Source of the DNA: an uncultured Clostridia bacterium
Lineage (GTDB): Bacteria > Bacillota > Clostridia > UBA1381
Length of the DNA stretch: 64,000 nucleotides
Direction of reading: 5' to 3'
NCBI GenBank assembly: GCA_947628515.1
Contig: CANRAG010000001.1
Span: 27,190-91,189 of the forward strand
Part shown: in pieces, positions 1 through 8,721 of the stretch
How the letters are laid out: every line of letters begins with the position of its first letter
Numbering within the stretch: position 1 is the first letter of the stretch
Notes under the pieces: model-generated
Seen by the model: the letters and a program-made list of their open reading frames with translations, nothing else
Databases searched by the model: none
What the model was told of the DNA's origin: nothing
Made by a program: the position numbers and the translations under genes

Positions 1-29
1 GGATAAAGTCAATTAATAAATCCTCAAAT

Positions 30-878
30 TCAATCATATAGTCCATTTCCGATGTATTCTCCTATCTTGTCTTTTATAGCTGCCATATCCTCGCGGTATG
101 TTATGCCGTACCATTTGCTGCCGCTTTCAAAAACCTTGACAGACGCGAAGCCCTTGGCAATCATATTCCGGACAGCCGAAGGGATGAAGAACTCATCCTT
201 CATAAGGTCGGCGGTTTTTGTAAATACTTCAAACTCCTCTGCCAACTCATCAAAAATATCGGGAGTAAAGCCCCATAAATTCATTGAAACCGGAGTATCG
301 GCAGCAAGCTGAATTATATTTCCGTTAAGGTCTGATTTCATATCAGTATTAATTTTTGTATGCTCGGTAATATTTTTAAGGAAGCCGTTCTCTATCTCAC
401 ATACACCTCTTGAAACCGTTCCGTTCTCACTCAATGTGTTTTTAAGTCTGTATGCCGTCATTGCGTATTCTCCCGGACGGGCGCTTTGGAGATGGCGGCA
501 TATATCAAAAAATGCGTCTGTTCCGTAATAATCATCGGCATTGATTACCGCAAACGGAGTTTTTACCGTGTCACGGCAACACAAAATCGCGTGCGCTGTT
601 CCAAACGGCTTCGTTCTCCCTTCGGGGAGAGAAGATGTGTCCTGGATAACATACTCGGTATCGATCTGCTTTTCAATTCTGTGTCCGACAAGTTTTATGA
701 AATCCTCCTTCATATCCTCTCTAAGTATAAACACAGCTTTGTCAAAGCCCGCCTTTTTTGCATCGTACACGGAAAAATCCGGTATGCTTCTTCCATCGTC
801 GCTGACAGGTTCAGCCTGTTTCAGCCCTCCGAACCTGCTGCCCATTCCGGCAGCCATTACAACAAGCGCAGCATTCAT
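30..878 (-). CDS. Sugar nucleotidyltransferase-like protein
   Basis: A 282-residue protein of the NTP-transferase fold. The N-terminus carries AAGMGSRFGGLKQ, a variant of the nucleotide-binding G-X-G-(T/S)-R loop followed by the lysine, and a metal-binding-type NADDYYG motif lies near residue 115. Family knowledge places it with enzymes that join a nucleoside triphosphate to a sugar phosphate; the actual sugar is not readable from sequence. The ATG start has an AAGGTG ribosome binding site a few bases upstream. It is transcribed divergently from the epimerase-like gene. It has no visible partner gene and may serve cell-surface polysaccharide or amino-sugar metabolism, which is inference. Confidence 0.8.
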   Translation of the reverse strand: MNAALVVMAAGMGSRFGGLKQAEPVSDDGRSIPDFSVYDAKKAGFDKAVFILREDMKEDFIKLVGHRIEKQIDTEYVIQDTSSLPEGRTKPFGTAHAILCCRDTVKTPFAVINADDYYGTDAFFDICRHLQSARPGEYAMTAYRLKNTLSENGTVSRGVCEIENGFLKNITEHTKINTDMKSDLNGNIIQLAADTPVSMNLWGFTPDIFDELAEEFEVFTKTADLMKDEFFIPSAVRNMIAKGFASVKVFESGSKWYGITYREDMAAIKDKIGEYIGNGLYD

Positions 879-1017
879 GTTACACCTTCGCCTTTCACAT
901 AATTTTTAGCATATATTAACTTAGTTATATTTTGATTATACCTCTTGAAAGTAAATATGTATTTATCCAAAAGATACATTAATTTGCCGAAAAGGTTCTG
1001 ATTTGTCAAAAAAAGGC

Positions 1018-1046
1018 TTGTAAAATCCGGTTATACAGTGTATAAT
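1018..1046 (+). promoter_or_regulatory. Sigma-A type promoter for the epimerase-like gene
   Basis: TTGTAA at 1018-1023, a 17-base spacer and TATAAT at 1041-1046. Transcription would start about 30 bases before the start codon. Confidence 0.6.
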
Positions 1047-1081
1047 TATAAGATGATATATATTTTAAGCCGAGGAAGTAT

Positions 1082-1939
1082 ATGATGAAACAAGTGAGAA
1101 TTTCAAACGAAATTGCAGAGGCGGTTATATCAGAGCTGGGAGCGGAAATAAAAAGTCTGAAAAAGAACGGGCGCGAAATAATATGGGAGGGTGATCCGTC
1201 CGTATGGGAAGGACAGGCGCCGTTTTTGTTCCCCATATGCGGGGGTCTCAGGGACAACAGGTATATTCTTAATAACAGGGAATATCACCTTGAGAAGCAT
1301 GGCTTTGCAAGTAAAATGCAATTTGATATCGAAAGTCAATGTGAAAATGCCGTGACATTTTTACTGAAGGATATGCCGGAAACTTTGGAATGTTTTCCCA
1401 ATACCTTTGAATGTAGAGTCACATACAGAATTATTGAAACCGGACTGGCAATAACCTACGATGTAAAGAATACGGACATTAAAACGATGTATTTCTCAAT
1501 GGGTGCGCATGAGGGATATGTCTGTCCGGAGGGCATAGAGGAATACAGCATTGTATTTGAGCATAACGAAAGGCTTGAAACCGCGCTTCTCGACGGCGGT
1601 TATCTTGGGCATGATACCTGTGTGCTTGCGGAGAATGCGCGCGAGCTGCCGCTGAAATATGAGTATTTTTTTAATGATAATTCGTTGGTATTTACACAGC
1701 TGCGGTCGAGAAAGGTATCATTAATACATAAAAGCGGCGAAAAATGTATTTCGGTACATTTTAACGGTTTTGAATGTTTGCTTCTGTGGACTGTGCCGGA
1801 AGCCGGATATATTTGTATTGAACCCTGGTGCGGTATTCCGGATTATGCTGACAGTGATTATGATATTACTCGCAAAAAGGGTATAATGACACTAAAGTCC
1901 GGAGAGCGCTGCATACGGCAGCATACGATAATATTTTAG
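1082..1939 (+). CDS. Aldose 1-epimerase family protein (LacX-like)
   Basis: A 285-residue protein of the galactose-mutarotase superfamily. The recognisable pattern is GAEIKSL near residue 20, followed by W-G-Q-A-P-F-L-F-P-I-C-G and then KHGFA, matching the LacX-like branch of aldose 1-epimerases. The late IEPWCGIPD segment fits the usual C-terminal active-site strand. The likely role is interconversion of sugar anomers, or binding of a hexose (phosphate), in the cytoplasm; no signal peptide is present. GAGGAAG sits just before tandem ATG codons, so the start may be 1082 or 1085. It precedes an AraC regulator and nagA, which suggests a sugar-catabolic setting. Confidence 0.8.
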   Translation: MMKQVRISNEIAEAVISELGAEIKSLKKNGREIIWEGDPSVWEGQAPFLFPICGGLRDNRYILNNREYHLEKHGFASKMQFDIESQCENAVTFLLKDMPETLECFPNTFECRVTYRIIETGLAITYDVKNTDIKTMYFSMGAHEGYVCPEGIEEYSIVFEHNERLETALLDGGYLGHDTCVLAENARELPLKYEYFFNDNSLVFTQLRSRKVSLIHKSGEKCISVHFNGFECLLLWTVPEAGYICIEPWCGIPDYADSDYDITRKKGIMTLKSGERCIRQHTIIF

Positions 1940-1944
1940 TTAGC

Positions 1945-1973
1945 TTGCAAAAACGGTATATTTATGATATAAT
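1945..1973 (+). promoter_or_regulatory. Sigma-A type promoter for AraC regulator 1
   Basis: TTGCAA at 1945-1950, a 17-base spacer and TATAAT at 1968-1973, immediately after the epimerase stop codon. It would drive the AraC-nagA pair. Confidence 0.6.
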
Positions 1974-2008
1974 CATTACCGCAAATATAATTTAAAGAGG
2001 TGTTCGCA

Positions 2009-2902
2009 GTGGATACTTTTGAAAGAACAGAGTTAAATAAAGCTTTTGACGTTTCGTCGGTGATAACTATTCATTACTTTGAGCATAGCAGAGATTATGT
2101 TTTTCAAGGTGAGAGCCATAATTTCTGGGAAATGGCTTATGCCGACAGGGGCGATGTCTTGGTTTACTTTAATGGTGAATGGCATACATTGAAGCCGGGT
2201 TATGCCGTCTTCCACAGACCGATGCAGTTCCATAATCTGAAAGCGGATGGGCATACAGCGCCCAATGTTATAGTGGTATCATTTGACTGCGACAGCGGAC
2301 TGATGGATTTTTTCAACGATAAAATACTTTATGTACCGCAGCAGGCGAAGGATAAGATTAAGGATATTATACGCTGCGCGGGGCAGGCGTTTACCACCCG
2401 TCTTGACGACCCGTATACAAAGAAGCTTGTAAAGAGCGGTAATATTGCGGCGGAACAGTATATATCGCTGTATCTTGAAGAATTACTGCTTTCTTTATAT
2501 ACGCATTACAGCGGAGCGGCGGACACCAAAAAGAACAAACTCAACAGTACGGTTTCCGTAATGAACACCGTATTTGAAAGAGCAACCGCCTATATGCGCG
2601 AAAATACGAACAAAAATCTTACAATAGATGCTATAAGCCGCGCCTTGCATATAAGTCGTTCAGAGTTAAAAAGAGTATTTCGGGAATATACGGGTCTGGG
2701 CGTGATTACCTATTTCAGGAATATGCGCATAGAGCATGCGAAAACACTCATACGCGACGGAGGAATGAATATAACAGAGATTGCGGAGCGTATGGGCTAT
2801 GAGTCAATACATTGCTTTTCAAAACAGTTTAAGAATGTGGTCGGTATGTCGCCGCGGGAGTACTCGTTGTCGATAAAAATGTGGATAGACGACAGCAAAT
2901 AA
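2009..2902 (+). CDS. AraC family transcriptional regulator 1
   Basis: About 297 residues. The N-terminal half is a cupin-type sugar-sensing domain with a stretch around VIVVSFDCDS. The C-terminal hundred residues hold two helix-turn-helix motifs ending in the AraC signature (ITEIAERMGY...FSKQFKNVVGMSPREY). I prefer the GTG at 2009 because the AAAGAGG ribosome binding site ends at 2000 and would overlap an earlier in-frame GTG. It lies 18 bases upstream of nagA and is probably co-transcribed with it. It shares its layout and many motifs with the second AraC protein at 5223, so the two are paralogues. It probably senses an amino sugar or uronic acid derivative, which is inference. Confidence 0.88.
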   Translation: MDTFERTELNKAFDVSSVITIHYFEHSRDYVFQGESHNFWEMAYADRGDVLVYFNGEWHTLKPGYAVFHRPMQFHNLKADGHTAPNVIVVSFDCDSGLMDFFNDKILYVPQQAKDKIKDIIRCAGQAFTTRLDDPYTKKLVKSGNIAAEQYISLYLEELLLSLYTHYSGAADTKKNKLNSTVSVMNTVFERATAYMRENTNKNLTIDAISRALHISRSELKRVFREYTGLGVITYFRNMRIEHAKTLIRDGGMNITEIAERMGYESIHCFSKQFKNVVGMSPREYSLSIKMWIDDSK

Positions 2903-2920
2903 CAGAGAGGGATAAATTTC

Positions 2921-3979
2921 ATGAGATCAGTATTTAAAAATCTTTGTATTAACGGAAAGGTTACCGACATAATTTCGGAAAACGGTATAATATCGGCGGT
3001 ATGCCCGTGCGGGGAAGCAGGTGTTGATTTTTGCGGAAAACGGGCGTATGCGGGCCTTATAGATATTCATACCCACGGCATAGGCGGTATGGATACGATG
3101 GATGCCGATTTCGGACTTATGGCTAAGCTGTATGCAGCAAACGGCACAACTACCTTTTATCCCACAACAATGACGGCTTCTCATAAGAGCATAGCTAAAG
3201 TGCTGAGCGCGCCAATACCTGAAAAAGGCGCCCGAATAGGCGGGTTCCATCTTGAGGGTCCGTACATAAACGCAAAATACAAGGGCGCGCAGAATAAAGA
3301 ATATGTGCGGCGCCCCGATATGTCGGAATTTGCGGATTATGATAATATAAAGCTTATTACGCTTGCGCCGGAGCTTGACGGAGCGATTGAATACATAAAT
3401 GCCTTTGGCGGCGTGGTATGTCTGGGTCATACGGACGCGGATTATGATACCGCCGTTAATGCCGCCCGCGCCGGGGCAAAATGTCTTACGCATACATTTA
3501 ACGCAATGCCTCCGCTTCACCACAGAAGTCCGTCGCTGATAGGCGCGGCGGCGGATTTTGATATGTATGTTCAGGTAATATGCGACGGAAAGCATATACA
3601 TCCGGCTGTTATACGGATACTTTACAGACTGTTCGGACCGGAGCGGATGATATTGATAAGCGATTCGATGCGCGCGACGGGACTGCCGGACGGAGTTTAT
3701 GAATTGGGCGGACAGACTATTACGGTTAAGGAAAAAACCGCGAGAACCGCTGACGGCGCTTTGGCGGGCAGCACTTCGTCGCTTTTTGAATGTGTGAGGC
3801 GCGCGGTGGATTTCGGTATACCTGAGCCGGAGGCGTTTAAAATGGCGTCCGAAACCCCGGCACGGTTGATGGGGCTTAAACGCGGTATTATTAAATCCGG
3901 CTATGACTGCGATTTGATTGTACTTGACGACAAAAACGAAATAGATACCGTTATTATTAACGGTAATATACAGTCGTGA
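2921..3979 (+). CDS. nagA: N-acetylglucosamine-6-phosphate deacetylase (NagA-like)
   Basis: A 352-residue amidohydrolase. It shows the metal-site HTHGIGG near residue 50, the G-T-T-T-F-Y-P-T strand, the GFHLEGPYIN glutamate ligand, GHTDADYD and HTFNAMPPLHHR histidine ligands, and the catalytic aspartate in LISDSMRATG. The family removes the acetyl group from GlcNAc-6-P; paralogues (AgaA) act on GalNAc-6-P, and the sequence alone does not separate the two. It fits next to a glycosaminoglycan locus, where hexosamine is released after lyase and uronyl hydrolase action. The AraC gene ends 18 bases upstream, so the two form a small operon. No deaminase (nagB or agaS) is present in the window. Confidence 0.93.
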   Translation: MRSVFKNLCINGKVTDIISENGIISAVCPCGEAGVDFCGKRAYAGLIDIHTHGIGGMDTMDADFGLMAKLYAANGTTTFYPTTMTASHKSIAKVLSAPIPEKGARIGGFHLEGPYINAKYKGAQNKEYVRRPDMSEFADYDNIKLITLAPELDGAIEYINAFGGVVCLGHTDADYDTAVNAARAGAKCLTHTFNAMPPLHHRSPSLIGAAADFDMYVQVICDGKHIHPAVIRILYRLFGPERMILISDSMRATGLPDGVYELGGQTITVKEKTARTADGALAGSTSSLFECVRRAVDFGIPEPEAFKMASETPARLMGLKRGIIKSGYDCDLIVLDDKNEIDTVIINGNIQS

Positions 3980-4001
3980 AGGATATTGCTTTAAGTATTG
4001 T

Positions 4002-4775
4002 TCAGACCGCTATATTATAGACACAGGCAGCCATAATCACCACTAAGAGAACGCGGTAAACATATTTCATATTTTTTACCGAAATACGGCGCAGCACAGC
4101 GTTGCCGACAATGCCGCCGGAAATACCGCCGAATACCATAAGAAGAAGCCATGTCGGCTCGAAGTCGGGCACTCCCATAAAAATGGCGCACGCCAAAGCG
4201 CTGATCTGTGAAAAAAGCACTATCAACAATGAATTTACCGTCAAATCCTTGCCTTTCATAGAGAACAAGGCTCCCAGGAGCATGATGTTTATCGGACCTC
4301 CGCCAATACCGAGAAATGAGGATATTATACCCAAAACAAGACCTATGCAGATTATTGCCGCATGAGAATTAATATTGCGGGTCATAAGCTTTGAGCTGTA
4401 GATTTCATACCACAGTACTATTGCGGTAAGCAAAAAAATAATGATATTCTGAAATACGGTTACGAATTGCGTATTGCTTACAAACGTCATCACACTGCGG
4501 AATACCAGTCTCCCGCAGATGCCGCCCACAGCCGCGCCGACGGCAAGGTACGGCGTGCGGCTGTTGTCTGTTTTAAAGCCTGTGCTTCTGTTGCGCATGA
4601 CCGAAACCGCCGACATTGCCAGCACGGTGCAGCCGGATAAGAAATTTACCGTGTCGGGCGCGAGAAGCCCCGACGCGTCAACAAGCGGCTTTATGATTAT
4701 TCCGCCGCCTATTCCCGTTATCGCGCCGACTACAGACGCGCCGCAGCTTATGATAAATAAAATTACTGCTGTCAT
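4002..4775 (-). CDS. TSUP family (TauE/SafE) anion permease
   Basis: A 257-residue integral membrane protein with about eight hydrophobic segments. It carries the duplicated family signature: GAITGIGGGIIIKP near the N-terminus and SSFLGIGGGPINIM in the second half. Known members move sulfite, sulfoacetate, thiosulfate or other small anions. It sits beside a locus that encodes two sulfatases, so export of a sulfur oxyanion released from sulfated glycans is an attractive inference, but the family also includes unrelated substrates. It converges on nagA with only about 20 bases between the stops, and no clear terminator separates them. It has an unusually long leader, annotated separately. Confidence 0.85.
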   Translation of the reverse strand: MTAVILFIISCGASVVGAITGIGGGIIIKPLVDASGLLAPDTVNFLSGCTVLAMSAVSVMRNRSTGFKTDNSRTPYLAVGAAVGGICGRLVFRSVMTFVSNTQFVTVFQNIIIFLLTAIVLWYEIYSSKLMTRNINSHAAIICIGLVLGIISSFLGIGGGPINIMLLGALFSMKGKDLTVNSLLIVLFSQISALACAIFMGVPDFEPTWLLLMVFGGISGGIVGNAVLRRISVKNMKYVYRVLLVVIMAACVYNIAV

Positions 4776-4947
4776 ATATTTGTTTGCTCCTTTAAATATT
4801 CTGTCTGTTTTTTATCTGACTGTCACTTGACCCAGTGTAGGAATTGCGCCATGTCGGGCAGTCCGTGGTTTTTTACACGGTTTTGTTCTTCCGTAAGCCC
4901 CGTTTTATTTCATGTTTAATTATAATATAATATCTCTTAAATGAAAA
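4776..4947 (-). promoter_or_regulatory. Promoter and possibly structured leader of the TSUP permease gene
   Basis: On the minus strand TTTTCA (4947-4942), 17 bases, then TATAAT (4924-4919) form a plausible promoter, leaving a leader of about 135 bases before the start. The leader contains nested pairings: CGGGGC with GCCCG, CCGTG with CACGG, GACTG with CAGTC, and CACT with AGTG. A GGCGCAATTCC segment recalls the GGUGCNAAUUCC core of S-box (SAM) riboswitches, but the other conserved S-box parts are not visible, so I do not name it as one. Confidence 0.4.
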
Positions 4948-5170
4948 TACAAAATCAGGTCAATTTAAACATAAAATCAGATATTTTACACATTTCGATA
5001 AAAACCGAAAAATCATTTTGATGGCATAAATTTCATTTTATGCCAATTATTTTTGTACTTTTTCATAAAAGATTAGCCCGTTTTAAATGAAGTATAGTAT
5101 AAATTGCACTTATAATAATACAGAATAGGTTCAATAATATTTGTAATCAGACCATTCAATGCGAGAATTG
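4948..5170. other. AT-rich intergenic region
   Basis: No gene is visible here. The stretch is AT-rich and holds an inverted repeat TGGCATAA-8-TTATGCCA near 5020-5045, which could be an operator for the divergent permease or AraC genes. No open frame with a ribosome binding site was found. Confidence 0.4.
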
Positions 5171-5199
5171 TTTACTTTTAAAATTTTATGGTTTATAAT
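5171..5199 (+). promoter_or_regulatory. Promoter for the AraC2/ABC importer operon
   Basis: TTTACT at 5171-5176, a 17-base spacer and TATAAT at 5194-5199, just upstream of the AraC2 start. It is the only obvious promoter I found for the following 29 kb run, although internal ones may exist. Confidence 0.6.
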
Positions 5200-5222
5200 C
5201 GTGTTAGGTAAGGTGATTAGGC

Positions 5223-6128
5223 ATGGAATATGTTGCTGTTACATTAAAGGATGACTTCGTCATAGAAAACCTTGTCACGGTTCATTATTTTGAGTATACC
5301 AATGATTACTCCTTCCCCGGAGAAAGCCACGATTTCTGGGAGTTTGTTTTTATGGACAAGGGCGAGGCGATAGTGGCGGCGGACGAGGAAATACGAGAAC
5401 TGAAAGCGGGCGAGGTTATATTTCACAAGCCAAACGAATGGCATACAATTATAGCGAACGGAATTCACGCTCCCAATATTGTTATTGTATCGTTTATGTG
5501 CAATTCACCGTGCATGGCACTTTTTGAGAATAAGATTGCCACGGTAACGATATTGCAAAGGTGGCTTCTCGCAAGACTGATAGAAGAAGCGAGAAAAGTA
5601 TTTAAAACGCCTCTTAGCGATCCTTATGTTACGAAAATGGTTAAAAACAAGGAAACGCCGCTTGGAAGCGAACAGTTGATCAAGCTGTATCTTACGGAAT
5701 TTTTGTTGTCGTTTGTGGCGCCGTCTCAGACAAACAATCCGGAGATTAAAGTTTCTCATCGTGATGATTTCAACAGTATTATAAGTTATATGGAAGAAAA
5801 CATTTCTAAGAAGCTGAGCATAAAATCAATAAGCAGACAGTTCAATATCAGCCCGTCAACGTTAAAGCGAATGTTTGCGGAAAACACGGGCAGAGGCGTT
5901 ATTGCTTACTTTATAGAAATGAAAATTGAATACGCGAAGCGTTATATCCGCGAAGGAAACCATAACATAACGCAGATATCGCAGATGCTTGGCTATGACA
6001 AGGCAAACTATTTTTCCACGCAGTTCAAGCAGTATATGAAAATGACTCCTTCGGAGTACGCGGCATCGATTAAATCTCTGCAAGGCGGAGATAAATTATA
6101 TAAAAATAATACAGAGAGGAAGGAATAA
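5223..6128 (+). CDS. AraC family transcriptional regulator 2
   Basis: A 301-residue regulator with an N-terminal cupin-type sensing domain and two C-terminal helix-turn-helix motifs (SIKSISRQFNISPSTLKRMF; then ITQISQMLGYDKANYFSTQF). It shares many short motifs and the same length with the AraC protein at 2009, including HYFE near the start and GESH-(D/N)-FWE. AAGGTG precedes the ATG. The stop lies three bases before the solute-binding protein gene, so regulator and importer form one transcript. That suggests positive autoregulation of the glycan locus by an imported sugar, which is inference from arrangement. Confidence 0.9.
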   Translation: MEYVAVTLKDDFVIENLVTVHYFEYTNDYSFPGESHDFWEFVFMDKGEAIVAADEEIRELKAGEVIFHKPNEWHTIIANGIHAPNIVIVSFMCNSPCMALFENKIATVTILQRWLLARLIEEARKVFKTPLSDPYVTKMVKNKETPLGSEQLIKLYLTEFLLSFVAPSQTNNPEIKVSHRDDFNSIISYMEENISKKLSIKSISRQFNISPSTLKRMFAENTGRGVIAYFIEMKIEYAKRYIREGNHNITQISQMLGYDKANYFSTQFKQYMKMTPSEYAASIKSLQGGDKLYKNNTERKE

Positions 6129-6131
6129 TTA

Positions 6132-7745
6132 ATGAAAAAAACGAACCTTTTAAGAGTTGTATCGCTTACAACGGTCCTTGCGCTTGCCGCAGCGGCTGTG
6201 TCAGGCTGCGGGAAATCGAACACGGCAAGCGAGCACGGGAGCGGAGTAACTCTTTCAGACGGCGAGTCTGTTTATCCCGTTAAGTCCGACGACACTCTTA
6301 CGGTATGGGTAGCGCTTAACGACCAGGCAAAGCAGAACTACACGAACATGGCGGAGACTCCGTTCGGCAAGGCGTGGCTTGAGAAGACGGGCGTGAACAT
6401 CAAGTTCATTCATCCGACATCCGGCAATGTCTCGGAGCAGTTCAATCTGCTTACCGTTTCAAAGGATATGCCCGATGTAATTCTCTATGACTGGTACAAT
6501 GTATCGGGAGGACCTCAGAAATATATTGACGATGGAACCATACTTCCTCTCAATGATATTATAGACAAGTATTCGCCTAATTTTAAGGCATATCTTGAGG
6601 AAAATCCGGATGTCGCCAGAGCTGTAAAAACGGACGAGGGCAATTATTATGTATATCCGTTTATAAGAGGCGACGAGAAGCTGACCGTATCCTGCGGCCC
6701 AATAGTCAGGAAGGATATTCTCGATGAATACGGGCTTAAGGTTCCCGAAACCATAGACGAGTGGTACAATACGTTAAAAACCTGCAAGGAGCACGGAACC
6801 GCAACGCCCTTATCGTTCCTGTTCAAATTCGAAAAGAACGGCGTATTCTCCGGTGCATACGGATGCCCGAACAGCTTTTTCCTTGACGACGACGGCAATG
6901 TGCAGTACGGGCCCGCGCAGGACAGCGCGAAGGATTATCTTGCGGAGATGAACAAATGGTACAAAGAGGGGCTGCTCGATAATAACATATCAAGCCTTGA
7001 GCAGACCGATATTGACTCAAGATTTCTCACCGGAGATGTTGTGGCAAGCATCGGCTATGCCGGATCGAGCATCGGAACCTATCTGACAAACGAAAAGAAC
7101 TCAAATCCTTCGTTTAATGTTGAGGCGGCGCCTAATCCGGTCCTCAAAAAGGGCGAGAAATCCGACTTCGGACAAAAGGACAATATATATGTTCCGCAAA
7201 ATTCGGCAGCTATCACAGCAAGCTGTAAAAATATTGAGCTTGCCGCAAGATTTCTTGATTATGCCTATAGTGAGGAGGGATCTCTTCTGCTCAATTTCGG
7301 CATAGAGGGAGAAAGCTATGAGATGACCGAGGACGGTCCCGTTTATACGGATCTTATAACAAACAATCCCGACGGACTTACCATGTCGCAGGCGCTTTCG
7401 CACTATATGATGCTCGGCAGCGGTCCGTATGTTCAGAATGTACAATATATAGACCAGTATTATCAGTATGACCAGCAGAAGAACGCGCTTAAAATATGGA
7501 GCGACACCAACGCCGCCGCGCACAAGCTTCCCCAGACAACCTTTACCTCAGAGGAAAGCAAGTCGGCAGCTACAATAACAAATAATCTTTCCACCTATGT
7601 AGACGAGATGTGGATGAAATTTATAACGGGCATTGAACCTCTGGATAAGTTTGATGAGTATCAGGCGCAGCTTAAGCAGCTCGGACTGGAGGAAGTTCTC
7701 GGCTATTACGATGCCGCTCTTAAGAGATATAACAAGAGAAATTAA
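6132..7745 (+). CDS. Extracellular solute-binding lipoprotein of an Lpl-type ABC sugar importer
   Basis: A 537-residue lipoprotein. The N-terminus has a basic start, a hydrophobic core and a lipobox ending VSGC, with Cys26 as the lipidated residue. The body has the family 1 solute-binding layout of the LplA group (about 500 residues, DTLTVWV near the mature start, a FDEYQAQLKQLG-like tail). It would capture oligosaccharides at the outer membrane face for the two permeases encoded directly downstream. Given the lyases in the operon, unsaturated glycosaminoglycan oligosaccharides are the likely ligand (inference). Its ribosome binding site lies in the end of the araC gene. Confidence 0.92.
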   Translation: MKKTNLLRVVSLTTVLALAAAAVSGCGKSNTASEHGSGVTLSDGESVYPVKSDDTLTVWVALNDQAKQNYTNMAETPFGKAWLEKTGVNIKFIHPTSGNVSEQFNLLTVSKDMPDVILYDWYNVSGGPQKYIDDGTILPLNDIIDKYSPNFKAYLEENPDVARAVKTDEGNYYVYPFIRGDEKLTVSCGPIVRKDILDEYGLKVPETIDEWYNTLKTCKEHGTATPLSFLFKFEKNGVFSGAYGCPNSFFLDDDGNVQYGPAQDSAKDYLAEMNKWYKEGLLDNNISSLEQTDIDSRFLTGDVVASIGYAGSSIGTYLTNEKNSNPSFNVEAAPNPVLKKGEKSDFGQKDNIYVPQNSAAITASCKNIELAARFLDYAYSEEGSLLLNFGIEGESYEMTEDGPVYTDLITNNPDGLTMSQALSHYMMLGSGPYVQNVQYIDQYYQYDQQKNALKIWSDTNAAAHKLPQTTFTSEESKSAATITNNLSTYVDEMWMKFITGIEPLDKFDEYQAQLKQLGLEEVLGYYDAALKRYNKRN

Positions 7746-7756
7746 GGAGTGGAGCT

Positions 7757-8710
7757 ATGCGGAACGTAAAAAATAATATCAGCAAGCCCCGATACAGCAA
7801 GCCGTTTTCCGTCAGGCTCAAGGCGGATTTCAGAAGGAACAAGGAGCTATATCTCCTTCTGATTCCGCTTATCGCGTTCTATATAATTTTCAAATATGTG
7901 CCGATGTACGGCTCGGTAATAGCGTTCCAGGACTTCTCGCCGCGTCTTGGGATTACGGGCAGCGATTGGGTGGGCTTTAAGAATTTTATAGACTTTTTCT
8001 CGGACAAGAGTTTTATAAGAATTCTGAAGAACACGGTTATTATAAGCTTTTCCAGTCTGATATTCTGTTTCCCCGCGCCGATTATATTCGCTTTGCTGAT
8101 GAATGAACTGAGAAGCAAGATATTTACAAGAAGCGTACAGACCATTACATATCTGCCGCACTTTATTTCTATGGTTGTTATATGCGGCTTAATAAGAAGA
8201 TTTACCGTGGATACAGGCTTTATAAACGATATAATTGCTTTTTTCGGGGGAACAAGGTCAACGATGCTCAACAATCCGAAGCTGTTTGTTCCGATTTATA
8301 TTATATCTGAGATATGGCAGGGACTCGGATGGGGCTCGATAATATATCTCGCGGCGCTTACCGGAGTGGATCAGCAGCTGTACGAGGCGGCGATGATAGA
8401 CGGAGCGGGAAGATGGAAGCAGACGCTGCATGTTACGATACCTGCAATTATGCCGACAGTGGTAATTATGTTTATTCTGAAAATAGGAAACATTCTCAAT
8501 GTGGGCTATGAGAAGATAATATTACTGTATAACCCGCTCACCTATGAGACAGCCGACGTAATATCTTCATTTGTTTACAGAAAGGGACTTCTTGAACAGA
8601 ATTGGGGCTACAGCGCGGCTGTGGGAATGTTCAACTCGGTAATCAATTTCATATTGCTTATCGCAGCCAACAAGCTGAGTAAAAAATACACGGAAACAAG
8701 TTTGTGGTAA
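7757..8710 (+). CDS. ABC transporter permease, LplB type
   Basis: A 317-residue permease with about six membrane helices. The EAA loop that contacts the ATPase reads EAAMIDGAGRWKQTLHVTIP around residue 215. The N-terminal LLLIPLIAFYIIFKYVPMYG segment is characteristic of the LplB/YteP group of oligosaccharide importers. The start follows the binding protein by 11 bases with a GGAG site. No ATPase gene lies nearby, which is usual for this group because a shared MsmK-type ATPase encoded elsewhere energises several importers. Confidence 0.93.
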   Translation: MRNVKNNISKPRYSKPFSVRLKADFRRNKELYLLLIPLIAFYIIFKYVPMYGSVIAFQDFSPRLGITGSDWVGFKNFIDFFSDKSFIRILKNTVIISFSSLIFCFPAPIIFALLMNELRSKIFTRSVQTITYLPHFISMVVICGLIRRFTVDTGFINDIIAFFGGTRSTMLNNPKLFVPIYIISEIWQGLGWGSIIYLAALTGVDQQLYEAAMIDGAGRWKQTLHVTIPAIMPTVVIMFILKIGNILNVGYEKIILLYNPLTYETADVISSFVYRKGLLEQNWGYSAAVGMFNSVINFILLIAANKLSKKYTETSLW

Positions 8711-8721
8711 GGAGGAAGTTT

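Noticed and set aside
2927..3601. 224-residue frame on the opposite strand of nagA
   Set aside because: It has low-complexity, arginine- and histidine-rich antisense composition and no ribosome binding site; nagA on the plus strand is fully supported by motifs.
4776..4912. S-box (SAM-I) riboswitch before the TSUP gene
   Set aside because: Only one short core-like segment is similar. The P1 stem, the GAAxCC segment and the kink-turn are not visible, so I kept it as an unnamed leader.
8704..8721. GTG start for the LplC-type permease
   Set aside because: The AAGGAGG ribosome binding site lies inside this extension, so translation should begin at the ATG at 8722.
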